Positions 1 through 5,938 of a stretch of 5,946 bases of DNA are shown here, piece by piece. The DNA lies in NCBI GenBank assembly GCA_003661125.1, contig QMVO01000118.1:1-5946 (forward strand), read 5' to 3'. A model generated the notes under the pieces. That model saw only the letters and a list, made by a program, of their open reading frames with translations, did not search any database and had not been told where the DNA came from. The position numbers and the translations under genes are program-made. Source of the stretch: Methanosarcinales archaeon. Lineage in GTDB: Archaea > Halobacteriota > Syntropharchaeia > Alkanophagales > Methanospirareceae. Within the stretch, counting starts at the first letter, position 1, and every line of letters starts with the position of its first letter.

Positions 1-36
1 AGGAGAGGAGAGAAGGGAGAAAGGAGAGAAAGTAAG
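1..36 (+). promoter_or_regulatory. Purine-rich leader with Shine-Dalgarno site for the FrhB-fusion gene
   Basis: This stretch is almost entirely A and G. AAGGAG at 21-26 is a good Shine-Dalgarno match and lies 10 nt before an ATG at 37-39, which is a normal spacing. All three frames are open through most of it, and one ends in TAA at 33-35, so it may also hold the last codons of an upstream gene cut by the window edge. That cannot be decided from so short and low-complexity a sequence. The RBS matters because it points to position 37, not the GTG at 195, as the original start of the next gene. Confidence 0.5.
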
Positions 37-1454
37 ATGGGATAGGGAAAATCAAATTAGAAATTGACGGTAGAGAGATAGAAGTAGAGCAAGGAAAGAC
101 CATCTTAGAAGCTGCAAAAGGCATTGGCATTGATATACCCACTTTATGTTATCATCCTGCATTAGAACCTCTTGCCGCATGCAGACTATGCTCGGTGGAA
201 ATAGAGAAACGAGGCAGAAGGAGAATTGTCACTGCATGTAATTATCCGGTTGAAGATGGACTGGTGATAAATACCAAATCCCACGATGTTATCGAGATAA
301 GGAAAATACTTCTGGAACTGCTGCTGGGAAGATGTCCAGAAGAGAGGAGAATACAGATTCTGGCGCAGGAATACGGTGTTGTAAAATCGAGATTCAAACT
401 TGAAGATGAGCGATGCATTCTTTGTGGGTTGTGTACGCGGGTTTGTGATCAGTTAGTTGGTGTCTCAGCCATAAACGTGATAAATCGAGGTGTGGAACGA
501 GCCATTGGAACACCTTACCGGGAGCTATCGGATGATTGCATAGGCTGCGGGTCTTGCGCGCTTGTATGTCCCACGGAAGCAATAAGGATGGAGAAGAACA
601 TATATCCGATAACAGGAGAGGACATAAGGGAAATAGAGGATAGATTTTTGGAGGGCGAGCGAGATGAGGAACTGGGCGTTTACCGTGAGTTAGTCGCAGG
701 TAAGGCATCAGTGCAAGGTCAAGACGGTGGAATGGTCACTTCTTTGCTTATTTCAGGCTTGGAGAATAAGTTCTTTGATGCGGTACTCGTCGTGCAGCGA
801 GAGGATGGATATAAGGCAAAAGCAGTCGTGGTTGAGGACGTAGAGGGGATAAAAAGTGCGAGAGGCACGAAATATTTACGTGTGCCGATGATGTCGAAAC
901 TGGAGGAAGCGTTAAAAGAAGAAAAGAGGAGAATTGCTGTTGTTGGCACGCCCTGTGAAGTCCGCGCGGTGAGGAAGATACAGCAACAATGGGATTTGGA
1001 ACAAGAATTCCCCGGGACAGAGATTACCCTATTGGGTCTGTTTTGTTTTGAAAGTTTCGATTACGAGGGTTTAAAGGAGGATACGAAGAGGAAATTTGGT
1101 GTTGACCTCGATAAGGCAGAAAAAACGCAGATAACCAGGGGGAAATATATTGTTACTGCGAATGGCAAGGATTATTCATGCGATGTGCGAGCATTTGAGG
1201 ACGTGGTGAGAGAAGGATGTTCTTTCTGTGATGATTTCGTTTCCAGACTGGCAGACATCTCCATCGGCTCAGTCGGGAGTCCTGATGGCTATTCCACGGT
1301 GATTGTGCGTTCTGATAGGGGTAAAAGGCTTTTAGACGCGACTGAATTTAGCCAGGCTGATGTGGATAAGAGCGAAATCGTGAAACTCGTAAGATTTAAA
1401 AAGAAGAGAGCGGATAAGAATTTTGCAAAGATTTTAGAGGGCTTGGAAGTGTAG
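37..1454 (+). CDS. NuoG-like [2Fe-2S]/2x[4Fe-4S] protein fused to F420-dehydrogenase beta subunit (FrhB/FdhB); start disrupted
   Basis: Predicted cytoplasmic electron-transfer flavoprotein that exchanges electrons between F420/F420H2 and a partner through iron-sulfur clusters. Numbering assumes the repaired start, about 472 residues. Residues 6-75 form a NuoG/HoxU-type [2Fe-2S] domain with Cys38, 49, 52 and 68. The region that in NuoG holds the HxxxCxxCx5C cluster is reduced to LLGRCPEERR. Two ferredoxin motifs follow, CILCGLCTRVC (127-137) and CIGCGSCALVCP (168-179). The FrhB/FdhB part begins near 222 (GQDGGMVT at 228-235), with conserved GTPC (Cys307), GLFC (Cys337) and GCSFCDD (Cys395, Cys398), probable ligands of the FrhB cluster. 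FAD and F420 binding is inferred from the family. No in-frame ATG, GTG or TTG lies between the stop at 33-35 and GTG 195. The ATG at 37 is one base out of frame, and one extra base at 40-47, for example a fourth G at 39-41, restores MGIGKIKLEI. Partners such as HdrA or FdhA would lie upstream, outside the window. Confidence 0.85.
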
Positions 1455-1486
1455 AAGGGACCATAATCACAACATACTTGCTTTGG

Positions 1487-1514
1487 AGCTTTTGTCTTTT
1501 TAAAGAAAAGGGTT
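1487..1514. terminator. Convergent T-tract terminator region
   Basis: The space between the two convergent stop codons (1455-1518) holds a T-rich run on the + strand (TTTTGTCTTTTT, 1490-1501) and, read on the - strand, CCCTTTTCTTT at about 1512-1502. CTTTT at 1496-1500 and AAAAG at 1506-1510 could also form a weak 5-bp hairpin. Archaeal transcription often stops at U-rich tracts without a strong stem, so this segment plausibly ends both the redox gene and the dppC transcript. No other feature is visible in this gap. Confidence 0.45.
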
Positions 1515-1518
1515 TAAT

Positions 1519-2361
1519 TCACAACTCCGATGTCTTCACACGTTCTCGCTCTCGTTCCTCTAACCCAAATCCTATTAGCACAAATCCGAGGACAGCTAAT
1601 GATATGCACAGACCTGGGGGAAGATACCACCACCAGTATCCATTTATGAATCCACCTCTGGAGAAGGCATAGTTAAGCATCATCCCCCAGCTTTTTTGGA
1701 GTGGATCGCCAAGCCCAAGAAAGCTCAAACTCGCCTCTGTAAGCATCGCACCTGCAACAGCGAGCACAAATTTTGCAAAGATCACGTGTAACGTATTTGG
1801 AAGCACATGCCTGAAAACGATGTATATCTCATTAGCTCCAAGCGCCTTCGCAGCCTCGATAAACGGCATCTCTCTCACCTGCAATACTCTCGACCGTACA
1901 ACCCTTGCTGTTGACGTCCACCACAAAATCCCGATTACAAATATGATGTTCCAGATGCTTGGGCTTAGATATGCAGCGAGGATGATCATAAGAGGAAGAC
2001 CGGGGATAAGCAGGAAAATGTCTGTCAGCCCCATCAGTATTTCGTCAACCATTCCCCGAAAAAATCCGGAGATGAGCCCGATGAGCGTCCCTATCACCAT
2101 CGAAATAAATGCCGCGAAGAAGCCCACGAACAATGAAATCCTTGCGCTATATACCAACTCGCTAAATATGTCTTGACCAATGTCATTCGTGCCGAAAGGG
2201 TGATCTAAGGAAGGGCGCAGGAATGGATAGCCTGGCTCCCAAGGGTCGTGGGGTGCGATGAAAGGAGCGAATATGGCGATGGTCAAGAAGGCAGATAGGA
2301 GGATAAAGCCGATAAAAGAGGTTCTATTCCGCGTGATGTCTATTTTATGCAATATTTTCAT
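1519..2361 (-). CDS. dppC: Peptide/nickel-type ABC transporter permease, DppC/OppC family
   Basis: 280-residue integral membrane permease that pairs with the DppB-type protein encoded upstream to form the channel of a peptide/nickel-class importer. After a short basic N-terminus there is a first membrane helix (about 16-36) ending in the family's FAPFIAPHDP. The typical extracellular motif HPFGTNDIGQDIFS is at 54-67, followed by further hydrophobic segments at about 76-98, 108-132, 136-150, 195-218 and 247-268. The ATPase-contacting EAA loop is EAAKALGANEIYIVFRHVLPN at 169-189, complete and with the conserved glycine. Length is normal for OppC. The ATG at 2361-2359 has GAGG about 9 nt upstream (GAGGGTTTTTAAG before ATG), an acceptable RBS. 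It is separated from dppB by 204 nt instead of the usual few bases. No ATPase gene follows it. The family assignment is secure; the substrate cannot be read from the sequence. Confidence 0.95.
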   Translation of the reverse strand: MKILHKIDITRNRTSFIGFILLSAFLTIAIFAPFIAPHDPWEPGYPFLRPSLDHPFGTNDIGQDIFSELVYSARISLFVGFFAAFISMVIGTLIGLISGFFRGMVDEILMGLTDIFLLIPGLPLMIILAAYLSPSIWNIIFVIGILWWTSTARVVRSRVLQVREMPFIEAAKALGANEIYIVFRHVLPNTLHVIFAKFVLAVAGAMLTEASLSFLGLGDPLQKSWGMMLNYAFSRGGFINGYWWWYLPPGLCISLAVLGFVLIGFGLEERERERVKTSEL

Positions 2362-2461
2362 CTTAAAAACCCTCGATGTTGATTGTTTTTTAAAGCGTTA
2401 AAAGTCTTCTTTATCTCTTCCATCACGTGTCCCGATTCGCTCATTTCCAAAAAGCTCTATA

Positions 2462-2512
2462 AACATACTTTCGGGTATCATACTTTAAAGTATGTTCTTT
2501 ATAAAATAAATT
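2462..2512 (-). promoter_or_regulatory. TATA-like box with nested inverted repeats in front of dppC
   Basis: Perfect 10-bp arms AACATACTTT (2462-2471) and AAAGTATGTT (2487-2496) flank a 15-nt centre. Inside lies a perfect 16-bp palindrome, CATACTTTAAAGTATG (2479-2494). The same half-site CATACTTT therefore occurs three times: 2464-2471, 2479-2486, and inverted at 2487-2494. Immediately beside it, on the - strand, is TTTATTTTATAAAG (2510-2497), a good archaeal TATA-box candidate. A start about 25 nt downstream would fall inside the repeats, the classic place for a repressor site. The remaining gap (2362-2461 and 2513-2565) shows no gene. As an alternative, the repeats could act as an RNA hairpin after dppB. 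The palindromes are certain; their role is inferred. Confidence 0.55.
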
Positions 2513-2565
2513 ATTGACACAGATTAGATAATTAACGCAGAGCACTTTGCGCTTTTCATTTTTTC

Positions 2566-3549
2566 TCACCCCACTCCTTCTCCTCTAACCCTCGGGTCCA
2601 ATACCGCATACATAACATCAGCCAAAAAGTTCGCTACCAATACGCATATCGCTATAATCAAAAAACAACCATGCAGCAGTGGATAATCCCTTGCGAGTAC
2701 GGCATCGTATATCAACGTGCCCATTCCATCCCATGAGAAGACGATTTCAACAAGAAGAACACCAGACACCATGAACCCGAAATCCAGTGCTATCACCGTT
2801 ACTAACGGCAGTAACGCATTCCTGAAGACGTGCTTAAACAAAACAACTTTTTCTTTCAACCCTTTTGCCCTCGCAGTCAGTATGAACCCCTCTTCCGATA
2901 CCTGCACGACTGAGTTTCGCATGATCAGATAGTTATAAGAAGCATTGAAAATCGTCAGAACTGATACTGGCAACGTCATGTGCCATAGAATATCAATAAA
3001 CCTTTCAAATCCTTCGGTGCCGCCTGAACATATCCCGCAAAGTGGAAACAGGTCTAAATGGAATGCAAATATGAGCACGAATAGCATCGCAAGCCAGTAA
3101 TGCGGCATCGAATAGAAGAATAGGAATGTGGAAGTTGTTTCTGTATCTAATTTGCTGCCTCTTTTCCATCCGGCTATTGAGCCTATGAGCATTCCCAGAA
3201 TTGCACCAAAGATAACGGCTGGTATCAACAGCACAAGCGTCCACTTTAGCCTGAATATTATTACATCAAAAATCGGTTGCATATAATCAATGGAATACCC
3301 CCAATCACCTTGCACAAAGTTAACGAGATAATGAGCATACTGTACATGAAGAGGTTGGTCGAGACCAAATTCCGCTTTAAGCTCCTGAACAAGTTCCGGT
3401 GTGACATAATAGACCTCTTCTCCTAAAATATTTAGAATAGGATCCCCGGGCATCAAACGAGGAATGAGAAAAATCAGAGTGATGATAACAAAGAATGAGA
3501 GGATATATCTGAATGTTTTGCGAGTGATATACTGAATACGAGTTGTCAT
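2566..3549 (-). CDS. dppB: Peptide/nickel-type ABC transporter permease, DppB/OppB family
   Basis: 327-residue membrane permease and the expected partner of the downstream DppC. An N-terminal helix (about 13-31) runs into the family hallmark PRLMPGDP (30-37). A soluble segment follows, with the typical GLDQPLHVQYAHYLVNFVQG and WGYSIDY wording. Then come hydrophobic segments in the core, including VLLIPAVIFGAILGMLIG and WLAMLFVLIFAFHLDLFP. The EAA loop ARAKGLKEKVVLFKHVFRN begins at 226 and ends at LLP (246-248). The C-terminus has the usual YAVLDPRVR signature. Length is typical. The ATG at 3549 is the only plausible start, since an in-frame stop lies shortly upstream. Its RBS is poor: the nearest GGAGTGA ends 20 nt before the ATG. 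It follows the binding-protein gene after a 355-nt gap, where such genes normally sit close together. The substrate is undetermined. Confidence 0.95.
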   Translation of the reverse strand: MTTRIQYITRKTFRYILSFFVIITLIFLIPRLMPGDPILNILGEEVYYVTPELVQELKAEFGLDQPLHVQYAHYLVNFVQGDWGYSIDYMQPIFDVIIFRLKWTLVLLIPAVIFGAILGMLIGSIAGWKRGSKLDTETTSTFLFFYSMPHYWLAMLFVLIFAFHLDLFPLCGICSGGTEGFERFIDILWHMTLPVSVLTIFNASYNYLIMRNSVVQVSEEGFILTARAKGLKEKVVLFKHVFRNALLPLVTVIALDFGFMVSGVLLVEIVFSWDGMGTLIYDAVLARDYPLLHGCFLIIAICVLVANFLADVMYAVLDPRVRGEGVG

Positions 3550-3569
3550 TCTTTCTATCTCTTACCTTT

Positions 3570-3735
3570 TCACTCCTTACAGTTCCATATTATCGCATCT
3601 TTATATCTTCGCTTAACCCATGATTTTCCATCCTTTTCCATGATTATTTCATAAACATCGCATCAATCGTGAAATCTGTCCTTTTGAAGGTTCCACAACG
3701 GCTATCTTTTTAGCTGCCTGTGTTCGGCTATTCAT
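3570..3735 (-). other. Gap before dppB: two tiny open frames, possible gene remnant
   Basis: Two short frames continue from the 40-residue ORF upstream. ATG at 3735 opens a 28-codon frame starting MNSRTQAAKKIAVVEPSK, overlapping the stop of the previous ORF by 8 nt and ending at 3649. A third frame, open from about 3662 with an ATG at 3641, encodes MEKDGKSWVKRRYKDAIIWN and ends at 3570. Neither has a convincing RBS. The chained frames could be one decayed gene with two frameshifts, or simply chance open frames in an intergenic stretch. I do not recognise any family in them. Confidence 0.2.
3597..3609 (-). promoter_or_regulatory. Possible TATA box for dppB
   Basis: Read on the - strand this is AAGATATAAAGAT, preceded by purine-rich GCGAAG, which resembles an archaeal BRE plus TATA element. 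A start about 25 nt downstream, near 3577, would leave a leader of under 30 nt before the dppB ATG at 3549. A promoter here would make sense because a T-tract terminator follows the binding-protein gene. This rests on base composition alone and could be chance. Confidence 0.25.
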
Positions 3736-3850
3736 CCCAGAAATCCTCATTGAATATTCCTTTCCCCTTCAACTGGCGAATCCATGATGAAGTCTCATGC
3801 CTCTTTCTCCATTCCTCTACAAGCGTCACAATTATTAGATAATAATCCAT
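3728..3850 (-). CDS. Small hypothetical protein, 40 residues
   Basis: ATG at 3850 is preceded by AGGTGA (3860-3855) with a 4-nt spacer, a good though close ribosome binding site. The frame runs 40 codons to TAG at 3728. The product begins with a short hydrophobic stretch (MDYYLIIVTL), then a charged, helix-prone part (VEEWRKRHETSSWIRQLKGK) and an acidic aromatic tail (FNEDFWDE). It has three tryptophans and no cysteines. Use of codons such as GAG, AAG and AGA resembles the neighbouring genes. It sits between the binding-protein gene and dppB, directly after the T-tract terminator, so it could be a small accessory protein of the transporter, an unrelated microprotein, or the 5' remnant of a broken gene. 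I do not recognise the family. The RBS and composition support translation only moderately. Confidence 0.4.
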   Translation of the reverse strand: MDYYLIIVTLVEEWRKRHETSSWIRQLKGKGIFNEDFWDE

Positions 3851-3861
3851 ATTTTCACCTG

Positions 3862-3891
3862 AAAAAAGGAGAAAAAATTAAAAAATTTTTT
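3862..3891 (-). terminator. Poly-T terminator after the binding-protein gene
   Basis: On the - strand, 15 nt or more after the stop codon at 3906, three runs of six T follow one another (3885-3880, 3877-3872, 3867-3862). The first is preceded by A6, making the palindrome AAAAAATTTTTT at 3880-3891. Serial U-tracts are typical archaeal termination signals. It would separate most binding-protein transcripts from those of the permeases, allowing an excess of the binding protein. Confidence 0.55.
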
Positions 3892-3905
3892 GTCTTTTTT
3901 CTTTC

Positions 3906-5708
3906 CTAACTGGCTACTGGCTTAATGCTGAACCAGGAGAAGTGGTTTGCTAAGCCCCCCTCAAGCATGTGCACTACCCAACCTTCCCAGTTTGCCCGGT
4001 ATGGGTAAACCATATCAGTCCAGCATAAAGCAATAGCGGGTAGTTGCTCGGCGTAAATCTCTTGTAGTTTGTAATTGAGCTCCTTTATTCTGTCGGGATC
4101 GGTTGTTTGCAAGATTTCGTCGCAAATATTCAGAAATTCCTCATTATCTAAGTTGTGGAGCACTCCTGCCCCGGTCCTCCTTATATCGAAATAGCCTGAG
4201 CCATGCCCAGCATGCATCAACATACCCCAGGGGGTAGTGCGGAAGAATACCAGGTCATACTCCTTCTTGTCCTTCATTGCAATCCATGTCGACGTATCCA
4301 CACCCTTGACACGAATTTCTATCCCGATCTCCTCTAGATCCCTCTTCAGCAGTTCATTCATTCTGACATGCTCAGCGATATCAGTTCTTCCAAGCAGTGT
4401 GAAGCTTAGCTTTGTTCCATCGCCAGTTTCTCTTATCCCGTCTCCATCGGTATCCTTAAATCCGAGCACATCCAGCATCTCTTTAGCTTTCTCAGGGTTG
4501 TATTCAAGCTCTCTTATATTGGGGTTGTAGTTTGGCATGGATGGAGGTACAAAACCTGCGCTTGGCGTTGCGCCATATCCCGCGAAGATGTATTCATTTA
4601 TCTCTTTGTAGTTCATCCCGTAGGTGATTGCTTCTCTGAACTCCCTTACATTCAAGGGGTACTTCTCCAGATTGAAGCCGAGGGCTGCTGGAATTCCTAT
4701 ATGCGTAGTCGTCAAAAATCTCATGTCTTCGGCTTTCAAGAGCTTTGGCACATAAGGATACGAGAACCCGGTAGCATAGTTGTAGTAAGCATCCACCTCA
4801 CCTTTCACCAGTGCCATTGTCAGCGTGTCAGTGGTTTTGTATATGTGGAATTCCACCCGATCAACATTCGGCTTCCCTTTGTAGTAATCCCTATTTGCTT
4901 TGAAACTAACAATTCCTGCAACTTTGTCGAACTTCTCGAACACAAAGGGACCGCCGCCGATAGTGGCATCTTCACCCTGATACTTCAGAGGATCGTCCAC
5001 ATTCTCCCAAATATGTTTGGGTACTATCCTTATCACGAACGCTTCAGTGAGAAATCTCCCGTAGGGTTTGTTCAAATACATCACAACCGCATCATCCTCA
5101 ATATCAATCCTGTCCAGCACATCCTTAAGCCATCTCATCTTCGGATTCTTCTCAGCGTAGTATTCATACGAGAACTTTACATCTTCTGGGGTCACGGTTT
5201 TCCCATCATGCCATCTGGCATTTTCCGCTATGTAAAACTTCCAGACCTTGCCGTCCTCGGAACTCTCCCACCTTTCGGCTAATTGCGGTATGATATTGAG
5301 GTCCGGATCGAACCTGACCAGCGTATCGTGGCTCATTATCATGGCAAGAATGCCGTACCAATAGTCACTCATCAAGTTAGTTGTTTTAATCTTCCTCGTT
5401 GTCCCTATCCTAAGCGTTGGAGTTGGTTCGGGCACCTTCCCAAGAATAATCAACTCGATATAAGTTATGTCGAGCACGTTTACACGTCCATCCTGATTCG
5501 CATCTGCCAATTCGTTAGCCGGTTTCTTACCAAGAATTATCAGCCCTACGTAAGTTACGTCTCGCATGTCTATTTTCCCGTCACCGTTGGCATCGCCGTA
5601 AAGCTCTTCACTTGCGTTTACCGTTGGCATTGATGCTAACAGCATTGCGCTTACCATCACTGCAATCATTCCAAACGCTGCTCCTTTTCTTATTCTCGTT
5701 TGTTTCAT
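3906..5708 (-). CDS. Dockerin-containing extracellular solute-binding protein, SBP_bac_5 (DppA/OppA) family
   Basis: 600-residue exported protein expected to capture a peptide, nickel complex or similar ligand for the DppB/DppC permeases. Residues 1-32 are a Sec signal peptide: basic MKQTRIRK, a hydrophobic core, and probable cleavage after VNA (30-32). No lipobox cysteine follows. Two dockerin type I loops come next, at 39-50 and 69-80, then a Pro-Thr linker (VPEPTPT, about 92-98). The family 5 solute-binding domain fills 99-600, with the usual LAERWESSEDGKVWKFYI, HDGKTVTPEDVKFSYEY and GGGPFVFEKF segments, REAITYGMN, and a DTDGDGIRETGDG loop typical of this family. There is no C-terminal membrane helix. 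The start is ATG 5708. The in-frame GTG at 5723 lies inside the GGAGGTGA Shine-Dalgarno sequence and cannot also serve as its start codon. The gene heads the transporter cluster. Ligand identity is unknown. Confidence 0.93.
   Translation of the reverse strand: MKQTRIRKGAAFGMIAVMVSAMLLASMPTVNASEELYGDANGDGKIDMRDVTYVGLIILGKKPANELADANQDGRVNVLDITYIELIILGKVPEPTPTLRIGTTRKIKTTNLMSDYWYGILAMIMSHDTLVRFDPDLNIIPQLAERWESSEDGKVWKFYIAENARWHDGKTVTPEDVKFSYEYYAEKNPKMRWLKDVLDRIDIEDDAVVMYLNKPYGRFLTEAFVIRIVPKHIWENVDDPLKYQGEDATIGGGPFVFEKFDKVAGIVSFKANRDYYKGKPNVDRVEFHIYKTTDTLTMALVKGEVDAYYNYATGFSYPYVPKLLKAEDMRFLTTTHIGIPAALGFNLEKYPLNVREFREAITYGMNYKEINEYIFAGYGATPSAGFVPPSMPNYNPNIRELEYNPEKAKEMLDVLGFKDTDGDGIRETGDGTKLSFTLLGRTDIAEHVRMNELLKRDLEEIGIEIRVKGVDTSTWIAMKDKKEYDLVFFRTTPWGMLMHAGHGSGYFDIRRTGAGVLHNLDNEEFLNICDEILQTTDPDRIKELNYKLQEIYAEQLPAIALCWTDMVYPYRANWEGWVVHMLEGGLANHFSWFSIKPVAS
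5436..5594 (-). other. Dockerin type I domain within the solute-binding protein
   Basis: Two calcium loops are repeated 30 residues apart: DANGDGKIDMRD (39-50) and DANQDGRVNVLD (69-80). Each has Asp/Asn at loop positions 1, 3, 5, 9 and 12, as in dockerin type I, and is followed by the matching helices VTYVGLIILGKK and ITYIELIILGKV. Dockerins bind cohesin modules. Archaeal dockerins and cohesins are known from Archaeoglobus fulgidus, so this is not unprecedented, but fusion to an importer binding protein is unusual. Loop positions 10-11, which often set partner specificity, differ between the copies (MR and VL). Confidence 0.88.
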
Positions 5709-5719
5709 TTTTTTCTTTA

Positions 5720-5727
5720 TCACCTCC
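5720..5727 (-). promoter_or_regulatory. Consensus Shine-Dalgarno site deciding the binding-protein start
   Basis: The - strand reads AGGAGGTGATAAAG before the gene, with GGAGGTGA at 5727-5720 a full match to the 16S anti-SD. It lies 11 nt before the ATG at 5708. The overlapping GTG is part of this site, which excludes it as the start. Confidence 0.75.
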
Positions 5728-5845
5728 TAAGTTTTTTTATTAATGGAGATAGGAATTGCCAAATAGGGAATAGGGAACTGTTGGCTATCTCTCCCTTCTC
5801 CCATCTTCCTTCTCTTAGCCATCGCTTTCTTATTCCTCCTCTCAT
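5720..5845 (-). other. Possible 41-codon leader ORF ahead of the binding-protein gene
   Basis: ATG at 5845 opens a frame of 41 codons ending in a TGA that lies inside the Shine-Dalgarno site of the binding-protein gene. The translation is rich in Arg, Lys and Trp (MRGGIRKRWLREGRWEKGEI, then a hydrophobic part with FPIWQFLSPLIKKLRR). Its own RBS is weak (GGGGAAAG about 2 nt before the ATG). Much of it is low-complexity purine sequence, which stays open easily. Overlap of its stop with the next RBS would allow translational coupling. It may equally be untranslated leader. Confidence 0.2.
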
Positions 5846-5859
5846 ATCTTTCCCCTTTA

Positions 5860-5873
5860 TCTTACGCGTAAGA
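5860..5873. promoter_or_regulatory. 14-bp perfect palindrome, likely operator of the binding-protein gene
   Basis: TCTTACGCGTAAGA is identical to its reverse complement. It is the only GC-centred element in an AT-rich promoter region and lies just downstream of a TATA candidate, so a transcription start near 5874 would be covered by a bound dimer. This is the layout of archaeal repressor sites. No regulator gene is in the window. The palindrome is seen directly; its function is inferred. Confidence 0.55.
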
Positions 5874-5892
5874 CAATAAGTATTTTTTGTTA

Positions 5893-5938
5893 GATTTAAT
5901 AAAAAGATTTTCTATTTTAAATGTAAGAAGTATAAAAA
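5893..5938 (-). promoter_or_regulatory. AT-rich promoter region with TATA candidates for the transporter
   Basis: On the - strand two TATA-like boxes are visible: CTTTTTATTAAATC (about 5906-5893) and TTTTTTATACTTC (about 5939-5927). The first is about 25 nt before the palindrome at 5860-5873 and is the better fit to a start there. The leader to the ATG at 5708 would then be about 165 nt. Which box is used cannot be decided from sequence alone. Confidence 0.4.

Noticed and set aside
37..60. TAG at 43-45 read as pyrrolysine, as in some methanogens
   Set aside because: Reading through TAG leaves the frame of the [2Fe-2S] domain unreached, and the same frame meets a second TAG at 58-60.
195..1454. 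GTG at 195 as the true start of the redox gene
   Set aside because: It would discard three of the four [2Fe-2S] cysteines and a clearly domain-like upstream translation, and it has no Shine-Dalgarno site.
2524..2559. 11-codon ORF (MKSAKCSALII) just after the dppB stop, with GGTGAG before its ATG
   Set aside because: Too short to support; the apparent RBS is the end of dppB and includes its stop codon.
4701..5282. 193-codon open frame on the + strand opposite the binding-protein gene
   Set aside because: It is antisense to a clear protein family, with no RBS and no recognisable domain; the same holds for the + strand frames at 5283-5633, 4237-4530 and 1820-2176.
5548..5563. Near-palindromic TACGTAAGTTACGT inside the dockerin coding region
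   Set aside because: It is explained by codons for the conserved Val-Thr-Tyr-Val helix residues and is imperfect; no reason to see it as an operator.
5709..5723. GTG at 5723 as the start of the binding protein, adding five residues
   Set aside because: This GTG is inside the GGAGGTGA ribosome binding site; the ATG at 5708 is properly downstream of it and begins a normal signal peptide.
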